Shown one piece after another: positions 15,425 to 23,742 of a stretch of DNA of 30,564 nt (the stretch's first letter is position 1; every line of letters starts with the position of its first letter). The translations under genes were made by a program, and so were the position numbers. The notes under the pieces were generated by a model, which saw only the letters and a program-made list of their open reading frames with translations, made no database searches and had not been told where the DNA came from. Origin of the DNA: CAZRUA01 sp964603125 (GTDB lineage Bacteria > Bacteroidota > Bacteroidia > B-17B0 > Aurantibacillaceae); contig CAZRUA010000035.1 of the NCBI GenBank assembly GCA_964603125.1, positions 1-30,564 of the forward strand, given 5' to 3'.

Positions 15425-16420
15425 TTATTTTGTATTGTTTGCTTTTAGTACAATGCTAGAATCCTTTTTTGTAACTTTTATGTCCAAAGTTTCTTCAAGA
15501 ATACTAATGATTTGATCAATAGATTCGTTATTGAACAATACGGTTATTTTCTTTGATTTTAACGAATCATCGGCAATACTAATGTTAGCATTGTAAACAC
15601 TATTTAATTGCTTTACAACAGTTGAAAGTGGTGTTTCGTTGAATGTAAATATATTTGATTGATAACTGCCTATATTTTGGTCAGGATAATTCTTCATTAA
15701 AGCAAAAGCCTTACTGCTATTTAAGTATATAGCTTTTTGACCTTTTGTTAAGTTTAATCCTTTATTTGTTGAACTGAAAAATTGAACTTCACCACTTTCG
15801 ACTAAAACTTCGATTGTATCTGAATTTGGAATCGCTTTAACATTAAATGCTGTACCAATATCTTTAATAATAACATCATTAACTAAAATTTCAAATGGTT
15901 TTGTTTCATCATGAATAACCTCAAAGTAGGCCTCTCCTTTTAGTTTAACCTGACGTGTATTGTTTTTACTAATGGTGAAATTTAATTCAGAGTTTTTATT
16001 TAAACAAACCACGCTTCCATCAGGTAATGTATCTTTTTTTATTTGATTGAGCGTGGCAATTTGAGTTACTTCTGAGGAATTGGATTTAAAATAATAGGTT
16101 GCTAATACAGCCGAAACAGTAATTAATACCAAAGCAGCAGCCATTCTAAAAATAGTTGGGTTCGTGAACAAACGAACAACTTTTGTATTATGTCCATTTA
16201 TTCTATTATTTACTTTATCCCAAGCTTTATTTTCATCTACTTGATGCTTGAATTCAATTGCATTGATGTGTTTGAAAAGATTTGCACTTTGGCTATAGTA
16301 AATACTATTTTCCTCTGAAAGTTCTTTCCATTTGTCCAATTCAGCAATTTCTTTCGAACTGGCTTCGTTTGACAAAACTTTAGCAATTAAAGTATCTATG
16401 TATTCTAAATTATCTTCCAT
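15425..16420 (-). CDS. FecR family anti-sigma factor
   Basis: A 331-aa inner-membrane regulator. The cytoplasmic N-terminal part (1-~90) contains a Trp-rich anti-sigma segment (ELDKWKELSEEN, KAWDKVNNRI). A single transmembrane helix spans about 92-111 (RMAAALVLITVSAVLATYYF). The periplasmic FecR domain follows, with LPDGSVVCLNKNSELNF, VKLKGEAYFEVIHDETKPFEILVNDVIIKDIGTAFNV and VLVESGEVQFFS. A C-terminal DUF4974-type region (FNETPLSTVVKQLNSVYNANISI ... IDQIISILEETLDIKV) completes it. In the Fec paradigm the periplasmic part contacts an STN domain and passes the signal to the sigma factor. It lies 6 nt downstream of the sigma gene. Confidence 0.92.
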   Translation of the reverse strand: MEDNLEYIDTLIAKVLSNEASSKEIAELDKWKELSEENSIYYSQSANLFKHINAIEFKHQVDENKAWDKVNNRINGHNTKVVRLFTNPTIFRMAAALVLITVSAVLATYYFKSNSSEVTQIATLNQIKKDTLPDGSVVCLNKNSELNFTISKNNTRQVKLKGEAYFEVIHDETKPFEILVNDVIIKDIGTAFNVKAIPNSDTIEVLVESGEVQFFSSTNKGLNLTKGQKAIYLNSSKAFALMKNYPDQNIGSYQSNIFTFNETPLSTVVKQLNSVYNANISIADDSLKSKKITVLFNNESIDQIISILEETLDIKVTKKDSSIVLKANNTK

Positions 16421-16426
16421 TTGGTA

Positions 16427-16999
16427 TTAATTAAAGAATAAGATGAAAATTAAAATGGTTAAATGGTCTTTTAGTTGATCACGTAAAATTTTTAAAGCTT
16501 TTCCCATGTGATTTTCAACGGTTTTTATTGAGATGCTTAATTTCTCTGCGATTTCAGAATATTTTAAATTCTCGAAACGACTTAATTTAAATACCTTCTG
16601 ACATTGTTCTGGTAATCCATCAATCGCTTGGTTAATTTCTTTTACTAATTCTTTTGATTGTATTGTAACTACTCCGTCTTCAAAATCATTTGCAACACTG
16701 TGTTTATAATCCTCCGCATATAAGTGTTTTACCTTTCCATGCTTAATTTTATTCAAGCATTCATTATGGGTTGCACGGTACAGGTATGATTTTAGCGCAC
16801 CCGAAACAACTATTGTTTCTCGTTTATTCCATATTTTATAAAACAAATTTTGCACAGTTTCTTCTGATTCGTCAATGTCCTTTAATAATGTATTAGCATA
16901 ATTACATAAGGGCTTATAATAGTTTTTGAATGTGATTTCAAAAGCTTTTATATCACCATTACTGATTAATTGCCAGTGGTTATCTTCGTTTAACTGCAC
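16427..16999 (-). CDS. ECF sigma factor (Bacteroidota FecI-like expansion family)
   Basis: A 190-aa sigma-70 family protein. Region 2 is about residues 17-85 (FEITFKNYYKPLCNYANTLLKDIDESEETVQNLFYKIW ... LKSYLYRATHNECLN). Region 4 is about 125-180 (IDGLPEQCQKVFKLSRFENLKYSEIAEKLSISIKTVENHMGKALKIL) and carries the helix-turn-helix for the -35 element. The hydrophobic tail (LTILIFILFF) is common in this Bacteroidota family. The start is GTG at 16999, directly after an in-frame TAA, with no earlier start possible. It heads a four-gene unit with fecR, the STN/GLFN gene and the TonB receptor gene. The expected targets are the downstream genes, but the sequence does not show a recognisable ECF promoter. 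Confidence 0.93.
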   Translation of the reverse strand: MQLNEDNHWQLISNGDIKAFEITFKNYYKPLCNYANTLLKDIDESEETVQNLFYKIWNKRETIVVSGALKSYLYRATHNECLNKIKHGKVKHLYAEDYKHSVANDFEDGVVTIQSKELVKEINQAIDGLPEQCQKVFKLSRFENLKYSEIAEKLSISIKTVENHMGKALKILRDQLKDHLTILIFILFFN

Positions 17000-17016
17000 T
17001 TATTGAGAAATTTCAG

Positions 17017-17046
17017 CAAAGATACATTTTAGAAGTTAGACTACAA
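17017..17046 (-). promoter_or_regulatory. Housekeeping-type promoter of the sigma/FecR operon
   Basis: On the minus strand TTG (17046-17044), 19 nt, then TATCTTTG (17024-17017), an exact TAnnTTTG match. It sits 18 nt upstream of the GTG start of the sigma gene, so the sigma factor has at least one promoter of the primary-sigma type and a very short 5' leader. Confidence 0.65.
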
Positions 17047-17094
17047 TTATATGCCAATTGGAAAAGAAGATAACCATACTTGGAATTGAAATTT

Positions 17095-18000
17095 TTATTT
17101 TAAGCTTTTAGAGCCCAATAAATAAAGGAAAAGTTTGATTTGGGAATGGCAATAAGCTTTGAATTTTTGCCAATAAATGGATTTAAATGGAGAGAGAAAT
17201 ATAAACAAAGGAATTCGGAAAATAATTTGAATTTGTGTTAAAAGAACCGACAAAATAAAATTGAACCATTGCCTATGCTTTTTAAAGAATTTTAACTTAC
17301 TAACCAATTGGTTAGAAATAGCCACTTTGTAGTTCTTTTTGGTAGATTGGCCAATTACATGCACAATTTCCCAGTCTTCGAAATACATACATCTAATGTT
17401 TTGTTGTTGCGCTCGGAAACAAAAATCAACATCGTCCATCCAAAATAAGTTTTCATCTAATCCATTCAATTTTTCAAAAACTTCTCTTTTCATAAGTAAG
17501 CACGCACCTGATAAACCAAAGGAAGTAGGATGAATACTTGGTTTGGAAAAATAGCTTAAGAAAAAAGTTTCAAGAAAAATGCTTTTAACAGATGGCATAG
17601 CAAGCACAGAATGCTGTAAACTTAAATCGGGATTTAAAATTTTAGGGCCAATGATACTATTTGAATTTTTATCCAATGCTGCTAAAGCTTTTGAAATGTC
17701 CTTGTTGATTAACTTGGCATCAGGATTTAGTAGTAAAATAGTATGACCTTTTGATAGGGCAAAACCTTGGTTGTTAGCCGCTGAAAAACCTACATTTTGT
17801 TTATTAGCAATGAAATGGATATTAGCATCTAAACCAGGCACTACTTCAGTTGTTTTATCTGTTGAGGCATTGTCAACGATGATAATTTCGTAAGGGATTT
17901 CAATAAATTGTTGGATGGACTGAACCGCCTCAATAACGAAATCGAGGCAATTATAACTTACAATAATTATGCTTATGCTAGGTTTAATATCTGAATGCAT
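17095..18000 (-). CDS. Family 2 glycosyltransferase
   Basis: A 301-aa GT-A glycosyltransferase. The N-terminal SISIIIVSYNCLDFVIEAVQSI (9-30) and IIIVDNASTDKTTEV are the GT2 nucleotide-binding signatures. HTILLLNPDAKL carries the Asp-containing metal-binding segment. The region SGACLLMKREVFEKLNGLDENLFWMDDVDFCFRAQQQ is typical of the WbbL/rhamnosyltransferase-like subgroup, including the catalytic-loop acidic DD. The C-terminal ~60 residues are hydrophobic and basic (LSVLLTQIQIIFRIPLFIFLSPF), suggesting membrane association. It probably adds a sugar to a lipid-linked cell-surface glycan. It is divergent from the glycosyltransferase at 18290. Donor and acceptor cannot be told. Confidence 0.9.
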   Translation of the reverse strand: MHSDIKPSISIIIVSYNCLDFVIEAVQSIQQFIEIPYEIIIVDNASTDKTTEVVPGLDANIHFIANKQNVGFSAANNQGFALSKGHTILLLNPDAKLINKDISKALAALDKNSNSIIGPKILNPDLSLQHSVLAMPSVKSIFLETFFLSYFSKPSIHPTSFGLSGACLLMKREVFEKLNGLDENLFWMDDVDFCFRAQQQNIRCMYFEDWEIVHVIGQSTKKNYKVAISNQLVSKLKFFKKHRQWFNFILSVLLTQIQIIFRIPLFIFLSPFKSIYWQKFKAYCHSQIKLFLYLLGSKSLK

Positions 18001-18134
18001 TAGAATTAGACAAAGCTATAAAAAAAAGGAAATGGTTGGATAGACTACACTTCTTTTGTTGTTTTAAGGAGCTAAATAGATGGGAAAGATGTTATAGATA
18101 ATTTGACAGCTTAATTGGGTCTGTTCTCGATACA

Positions 18135-18169
18135 TTTCATTAAATCTCTTGAATTGAGATTTAATGAAA
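18135..18169. repeat. Perfect 14-bp intergenic inverted repeat
   Basis: TTTCATTAAATCTC (18135-18148) and GAGATTTAATGAAA (18156-18169) flank a 7-nt spacer TTGAATT. It lies in the 289-nt gap between two divergent glycosyltransferase genes, so it cannot be a simple shared 3' terminator, and no T tract follows on either strand. It may be an operator, a dispersed palindromic repeat or part of a 5' leader. The rest of the gap (18001-18289) shows nothing else that I can name; no good TAnnTTTG promoter stands out. Confidence 0.75.
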
Positions 18170-18289
18170 CACTCGAACTGACAAGAGTTGTTGTCTTTCA
18201 AAAGTGGTTTTTCTTTAGGACTCGCATTTTGTTTATTTTAGTAAATTAGCACTCGCTAAGCTCATACTTCACAAGCTTAGAACGAAAAT

Positions 18290-19432
18290 TTGAGTTCAAA
18301 ACTTAAAATAGCTTATTTAACCAGTCAAGATCCTTTGGATAGGAAGTCTTGGTCGGGTTCGCATTACAGCATTTTTCAGGCAATTAAAAAGCATGTTGGT
18401 GATGTTGAGCCTCTCGGGCCTTATCAGCCCAAGTTTGTTATGCTATTAGGAAAACTTCGTTTAAAGTTTTTTCAAATCTTAACGGGTAAGCGTTACAATT
18501 ACGCACACAGCAAATTTGTTTCTAAAGCTTATGCGCGATATTTTGATAAGAAATTAAGTGAGAAAAAGTATGATTTAATTGTTGCTACTTCTGCTTCTTG
18601 TGAAATAGCATATTTGAAAACAAATATTCCGATTGTGTACATTGCAGATAGTTCTATTGGAGCTTCCTTGAATTATCACAATACCTTCAAAAATGTCATT
18701 CAAAAATCATTGGATGAAAGTTTGCAAACTGAAAAATCGGCCTTAGATAAGGCTAAATTACTTTGCTATACAACAGAATGGGCAGCAAAGGGAGCAATGG
18801 ATTATTACGGAATTAGTAAGGATAAAATTTGTGTATTGCCTTTCGGAGCTAATTTTGAAGAAACTCCTAGTAAGGAATTCGCCATAAATAGAGAGCTAGG
18901 TGAAACCTGTAAACTATTATTTATTGGTGTACATTGGGGAAACAAAGGGGGAGAAATTGCCTATAATACTTTGATGTATTTGCTGAATGCTGGAATAAAG
19001 GCAGAACTTACAATTTGTGGATGTGTGCCTCCTGAAAAGTTTAAACATGATAAAATCAAGGTAATTCCTTTTTTAAATAAAAATATTAAAGAGGAGCGTG
19101 AACAATTATATAATTTATATAAAGAAGCAGACTTTTTTATTTTGCCCACACGCTTTGAAGCTTATGGCTTAGTGTTTTGTGAGGCAAGTGCTTACGGATT
19201 ACCAAGCTTAGCAACACGCACAGGCGGAGTTCCAGGAGTTGTTACAGAAGGTGTAAATGGTTTTTTGTTTGATGAAAAGGATAGAGGCGAGGGATATGCG
19301 AAAAAGATAATTGAATTGTATAAAAATAAACAAGCATACAAAGCTTTGAATTTAAGTTCAAGAAGAATATTTGAAGAAAAATTAAATTGGAATGCTTGGG
19401 CTAATGGATTGCTAAAGAGATTGGAGTTTTAA
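18290..19432 (+). CDS. Family 4 (GT-B) glycosyltransferase
   Basis: A 380-aa GT-B glycosyltransferase. The N-terminal half starts KIAYLTSQDPLDRKSWSGSHYSIF. The C-terminal Rossmann half contains KLLFIGVHWGNKGGEIAYNTL, then FILPTRFEAYGLVFCEASAYGLPSLATRTGGVPGVVTEGVNGFLF, the EX7E-type donor-binding region of GT4 enzymes. The start is TTG at 18290; an in-frame TAG lies 4 codons upstream and no ATG is available, so the non-ATG start is forced. It should act in the cytoplasm on surface polysaccharide or glycolipid synthesis. Donor unknown. It converges with the next glycosyltransferase, with a 34-nt gap and no obvious terminator. Confidence 0.88.
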   Translation: MSSKLKIAYLTSQDPLDRKSWSGSHYSIFQAIKKHVGDVEPLGPYQPKFVMLLGKLRLKFFQILTGKRYNYAHSKFVSKAYARYFDKKLSEKKYDLIVATSASCEIAYLKTNIPIVYIADSSIGASLNYHNTFKNVIQKSLDESLQTEKSALDKAKLLCYTTEWAAKGAMDYYGISKDKICVLPFGANFEETPSKEFAINRELGETCKLLFIGVHWGNKGGEIAYNTLMYLLNAGIKAELTICGCVPPEKFKHDKIKVIPFLNKNIKEEREQLYNLYKEADFFILPTRFEAYGLVFCEASAYGLPSLATRTGGVPGVVTEGVNGFLFDEKDRGEGYAKKIIELYKNKQAYKALNLSSRRIFEEKLNWNAWANGLLKRLEF

Positions 19433-19466
19433 TTCTGGAGTAAAGAAATATAGGGTTGTTTAATAT

Positions 19467-20648
19467 CTAAATCTTCAACAGATTTTTATACTCCTCAAAA
19501 AACCTTTCCTTCGAAAAATGTTTATTAGCGTAATTAAAAGATGCATGAGATAAGTTTGTTAATTGCTTCCTATCATTATCAAGCATTTTAATTTGCTCAA
19601 ACATTTCATTAATCACATCTGTTTCAATAATGTTGCTTGTTACAAATCCGCAGTCTTTTGTATGCAGAGGAACATCACCAACAGGTGTTGAAATGGATAC
19701 ACAGCCATGTGCCATTCCTTCCATAATGGTTAATGGAAATCCTTCTTTATCGGAAGTAATTAAAATGATGTGGTTGTTTTGGTAATGAATCTTTAGTTTT
19801 TCAAAATCAGTAATAGGGCCAGTGTAGTTTACATGTTGTTTACAGTCGCTTGGTATTACCTGTTCCAATTCTCCAATAGCTGTAAAATTTGCCATTACTC
19901 TATTTTCATGACATTTTTTAGCTAACAAACCAACAATATGCGCACGTTTTTCGGAAGTACCACGACCAACGTATAAAATATTAAGCGTCGCATTAAAATC
20001 CTTCTCAATTAGCTTTTCTGGTATGTAAGTATAATTGGTTATGAGTGTAAGTTTATCATATTCTTTTTGTTCGGCTTGTATGGCTTTGTAAAATAATTTG
20101 GTTTGTTGTAAAGCCAAATTGCTAATGAATACGCGTTTCTCACATCTAAAAAATTGTTTTGCAAAACTATGATTCAAATTTGTTTCACCTTCAAATCTAA
20201 AATCATGATACAAATCAAATACACGTACTTTTTTTTCGAACTTTAAAACCGATTCGTAAAAAAACAAATTGTTGCAACCAAAAGCTATGGGTGCTTTTTG
20301 CGAATGTATTGAGTCGAATATTAGTTTGGTAGCTTTTCTTCTTAAAAAAGGATAATTAATGCCATACCCAATATTAACTGAGGGTGCGTGCTTTTTAAAC
20401 ATGTATAAAAAGTCGCTTTTATGCGAAACACCTGTAAAAAAGACAAGTATTTTTTGTTTTTCAAAAACTTCAATAATGTTGGCATGCACTTTCTCGGCAC
20501 CGCCAATATGGCAATAAGGGAAAAAGAAGTAAGCTTGTACATCTTTATTAGCGGCAATAGTTTGCTTTAGTTCTTTGTATTGAGAATAAGTTGCACTCGG
20601 ACTAAAAGTTAATAAGCGTTTAATATTTCTTAAAATATTGTTAATCAT
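19467..20648 (-). CDS. Family 4 (GT-B) glycosyltransferase
   Basis: A 393-aa GT-B enzyme. The N-terminal acceptor domain includes YFFFPYCHIGGAEKVHANII (40-59, the GGAE loop common in GT4). The donor domain has LNILYVGRGTSEKRAHIVGLLA, then ITSDKEGFPLTIMEGMAHGCVSISTPVGDVPLHT with the two Glu residues of the EX7E motif. A role in surface glycan synthesis is likely, consistent with the neighbouring glycosyltransferases, but the linkage is not predictable. It lies 38 nt downstream of dnaB on the same strand, so it may be read through from that gene. Confidence 0.88.
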   Translation of the reverse strand: MINNILRNIKRLLTFSPSATYSQYKELKQTIAANKDVQAYFFFPYCHIGGAEKVHANIIEVFEKQKILVFFTGVSHKSDFLYMFKKHAPSVNIGYGINYPFLRRKATKLIFDSIHSQKAPIAFGCNNLFFYESVLKFEKKVRVFDLYHDFRFEGETNLNHSFAKQFFRCEKRVFISNLALQQTKLFYKAIQAEQKEYDKLTLITNYTYIPEKLIEKDFNATLNILYVGRGTSEKRAHIVGLLAKKCHENRVMANFTAIGELEQVIPSDCKQHVNYTGPITDFEKLKIHYQNNHIILITSDKEGFPLTIMEGMAHGCVSISTPVGDVPLHTKDCGFVTSNIIETDVINEMFEQIKMLDNDRKQLTNLSHASFNYANKHFSKERFFEEYKNLLKI

Positions 20649-20685
20649 ATTACGATTTGAATGTCCTTGTTAAATAATGCTTTAA

Positions 20686-22287
20686 TTAAAACGGATCTTC
20701 AATATCGTTTTTACCTTTACTAATAATGCCTTTCCCTAAATTACCTTTAAATGCGTCCATTTCATCGTCTTCGTTCATTTTCGACGACATAGTTTTAGCC
20801 ACTGGCGCATTGCTTAAGAAACTATCATCTGGTGTTAAACCTCCACTAGGGTTGTAATCATCTCCAAAATCATCTAGGTCGGTAAACTTAGCGTATTGCC
20901 CAACAAATTTAAGTGTAACATCTTCCAAACTACCACTACGGTTTTTTGCAATAATAATTTGTGCTTGGTTTTTACATGGAGTACCATCTTCCCAAGTATC
21001 CAATTTGTAATAATCCGGACGGTAAATAAATGATACGATATCCGCATCTTGCTCAATCGCTCCAGATTCACGTAAGTCACTTAACTGAGGGCGCTTACTT
21101 CCACTTGCACGTTGTTCAACGTTACGACTTAACTGTGATAAGGCAATGATAGGTATATTTAATTCTTTGGCTAAACTTTTTAATGATCGAGAAATATGTG
21201 AAATCTCTTGTTCACGATTTCCTTTTAATTCTGCTCCGCCACTCATTAACTGTAAGTAGTCAATCACAATTAATTCAATACCATTATTTTCTTTTAAACG
21301 ACGAGCTTTTGCACGTAATTCGAAAACGGATAATGCCGGTGTATCATCAATATAGAGTGGGGCAGAAGATAGTTTACGAATACGTTCATACATTTGATGC
21401 CATTCGTAACTTTCTAAATTTCCTTTTCTAATTTTATCTTGCGAAATTTCAGCTTCACCCGAAATCAAACGATTTACCAATTGAACACTAGGCATCTCTA
21501 ACGAGAAAATAGCTGTTGGCTTTTTTCCGTCAACCGCAGCATTGCGCGCCATACTCAATACGAAAGCCGTTTTACCCATACCTGGACGAGCAGCAAGAAT
21601 AATTAATTCACCTCGTTGCCATCCTGATGTAACACGATCCAATTTAGTAAATCCGCTTGGAACACCAGTAACACCACTTGTTTGTTTACTCGCTGCTTCT
21701 ATTTGTTGTATAGCTTCAACCAATAAAGTATCCATTGTACTGGCTTGTTTTCTAACATTGCTATCTAATACTTCAAATATGTTTTTGGTAGCGCTGTCTA
21801 ATAAGTCAAATACGTCGGACGAATCTTCGTAAGCTTTGGTAATTGTATCGGTACTAATTCTAATTAATTCTCTTTGTAAATATTTTTGTGCAACTATACG
21901 TGCATGAAACTCAACGTTTGCAGCTGACGCAACACGATTGGTTAATTGTGTAATTGCGTATGCTCCGCCTGCTAATTCTAAATTTCCCTCTTTTTTTAAT
22001 TGATTGGTAACGGTTAAAATATCCACCGGTTGCGAATCCTTAAATAAATTGCAAATCGCTTTATAAATAAGTTGATGTCCACTTTTGTAAAATGATTCGG
22101 GTTTTAAAATATCAATGATTTTATTTAGAGGTTCTTTCTCTAACATCATTGCTCCTAAAACAGCTTCTTCCAAATCAATTGCTTGAGGTTGAAGTTTGCC
22201 ATCAAATAAAACAGGATTATATGCATTTGCCGCCTTAATTTTAGGGCGAAGGCGGTTTTCGGGAGTATTTTTGTTTGCGTTTTCCAT
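20686..22287 (-). CDS. dnaB: Replicative DNA helicase
   Basis: A 533-aa RecA-fold hexameric helicase that unwinds DNA at the replication fork. I chose ATG at 22287-22285 (MENANKNTPENRL); the longer frame from TTG at 22317 adds ten atypical residues. The N-terminal domain (LQPQAIDLEEAVLGAMML ...) is followed by a linker and the RecA core. The core has Walker A AARPGMGKTAF, FSLEMP, Walker B LIVIDYLQLM, ALSQLSRNVEQR and the arginine-finger/sensor region QLSDLRESGAIEQDADIV. No intein interrupts the core. The C-terminal ~70 residues are acidic and low-complexity (DDFGDDYNPSGG ... DDEMDAFKGN), common in Bacteroidota DnaB. Confidence 0.96.
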   Translation of the reverse strand: MENANKNTPENRLRPKIKAANAYNPVLFDGKLQPQAIDLEEAVLGAMMLEKEPLNKIIDILKPESFYKSGHQLIYKAICNLFKDSQPVDILTVTNQLKKEGNLELAGGAYAITQLTNRVASAANVEFHARIVAQKYLQRELIRISTDTITKAYEDSSDVFDLLDSATKNIFEVLDSNVRKQASTMDTLLVEAIQQIEAASKQTSGVTGVPSGFTKLDRVTSGWQRGELIILAARPGMGKTAFVLSMARNAAVDGKKPTAIFSLEMPSVQLVNRLISGEAEISQDKIRKGNLESYEWHQMYERIRKLSSAPLYIDDTPALSVFELRAKARRLKENNGIELIVIDYLQLMSGGAELKGNREQEISHISRSLKSLAKELNIPIIALSQLSRNVEQRASGSKRPQLSDLRESGAIEQDADIVSFIYRPDYYKLDTWEDGTPCKNQAQIIIAKNRSGSLEDVTLKFVGQYAKFTDLDDFGDDYNPSGGLTPDDSFLSNAPVAKTMSSKMNEDDEMDAFKGNLGKGIISKGKNDIEDPF

Positions 22288-22421
22288 AGGATAAAAAGGG
22301 ACAATAAATTTACTCAATTCTAAGCTATGATTGTAAATTATTTATTTATGAAGAGTTTATTCACATGCTTACTAACATGGCTTAACATCGATATTTTTCT
22401 TAACTTCGTGATTATCAAAGT

Positions 22422-23723
22422 ATGAAAATCAAATACCTATATTATACAGTCTTTTTTGTGTCAGTAAGTATATTTTACGCCTGCAAAAAGGATAAAACCA
22501 ATATTGCCCCCGTTATTACGGTTACTACTCCATATGAAGGTCAGCAAGTAGCTATGTTTGATACACTTACGGTGCTTGCTCATGTAAGTGATGACGAAAA
22601 ATTAACCACAATAAGTGTGGGCTTGGAAAACGAGAATTTTGTCTCTGTGCAAGAAGCTTATCCAATAGCGGTTACAAGTAATGATCAAAATGTGTTGATG
22701 CAATATCCTATTTTTGATTATTTATTGCCTTCTGGAATTTATTATTTAACCATTAAGGCTTCCGATGGGCTTGATATTACAACCAATCACGTTAAATTAT
22801 ACCTTACAGCTAGTCCTACTTATAAAAAGCAAGTTTACTTGTTTTCACACGATAACAATCAAACGAATGTTAGTATTATCGATTCAGTTAATGTATTTAA
22901 AACACAGTTTAATTTAAGTCAATATCACGCTGGTGATGCGGTTTGCAGTTACTACCAACGTTTGGTTGTTGCTCAAGGTGGCTCTCAAAGTGTTAATTTT
23001 TATAATCCTCAAAATGCTATTTCTTTCTCAAGTAATTTCTTTTCAAGTTTCGCTCCTTATTATTTAGGAGTAAAAGCTATTGAAAGGGATTTTGTGATTT
23101 ATTTTTCGGATGGTAGAACAACAAAATATACTTACAGTGGTCAGCAAAAAACGGATTACCCTTATTCAAATTCTGATTACTATACTACAAACTATCATGA
23201 GCAAGATAACGAAAGCTATATAGCCATGAAATCATGGATTAATGGACAAAACAAGGTAGTTGTATTCAATAAAAATACTGGAATTTCAATACAAGAGGGC
23301 TTGTGCAATTTCGAAATTGTCGCATTGTTAAAAAAGGATTTAAATGAGGTTTTTGTTTTAGGAAATAATGGTAATCAAGGTGTTATTAGTATATATTCAA
23401 AAAATGGAAACGGTTATTATTCCCCTTTAAACTTACCTAACGCAAAGGTTTTATGTGCTTGTAGTTTGCCAAATAATGATGCTTTATTTGCAATGAGTGA
23501 TGGAAATATTTATCGTTATAATTATTCAACCAATAACTATTACTCGGTTTATAATGGTGCTAAATGCAGTAAATTGTATTATAGTGAGCCAGAAGCTTTG
23601 ATTTACGGAAGTTTTGTTAATGAGTTAAAGTGTTTCTCTTTACCAACAACAAGTATGTTGCTAAATTCAAATTACGTTCACAACGATACCATTGTGAGCT
23701 TTGATGTGCTATTTAATAAGTAG
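22422..23723 (+). CDS. Lipoprotein with Ig-like N-terminal domain and probable beta-propeller
   Basis: A 433-aa protein. MKIKYLYYTVFFVSVSIFYACKK is a lipoprotein signal with lipobox YAC, Cys at 21. Residues ~31-130 (APVITVTTPYEGQQVAMFDTLTVLAHVSDDEKLTTISV ... YYLTIKASDGLDI) look like an Ig-like/cadherin-type beta-sandwich. The remainder has repeated beta-strand blocks with KKQVYLFSHDN, NKVVVFNKNTG, EVFVLGNNGNQGVISIYSKNG and DALFAMSDGNIYRYN. Their spacing resembles blades of a propeller, though no family motif is certain. It should be a membrane-anchored extracytoplasmic protein; function unknown. It is divergent from dnaB and converges with the next gene after 19 nt. Confidence 0.75.
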   Translation: MKIKYLYYTVFFVSVSIFYACKKDKTNIAPVITVTTPYEGQQVAMFDTLTVLAHVSDDEKLTTISVGLENENFVSVQEAYPIAVTSNDQNVLMQYPIFDYLLPSGIYYLTIKASDGLDITTNHVKLYLTASPTYKKQVYLFSHDNNQTNVSIIDSVNVFKTQFNLSQYHAGDAVCSYYQRLVVAQGGSQSVNFYNPQNAISFSSNFFSSFAPYYLGVKAIERDFVIYFSDGRTTKYTYSGQQKTDYPYSNSDYYTTNYHEQDNESYIAMKSWINGQNKVVVFNKNTGISIQEGLCNFEIVALLKKDLNEVFVLGNNGNQGVISIYSKNGNGYYSPLNLPNAKVLCACSLPNNDALFAMSDGNIYRYNYSTNNYYSVYNGAKCSKLYYSEPEALIYGSFVNELKCFSLPTTSMLLNSNYVHNDTIVSFDVLFNK

Positions 23724-23742
23724 ATTTGAGTAATTGTTTAGG

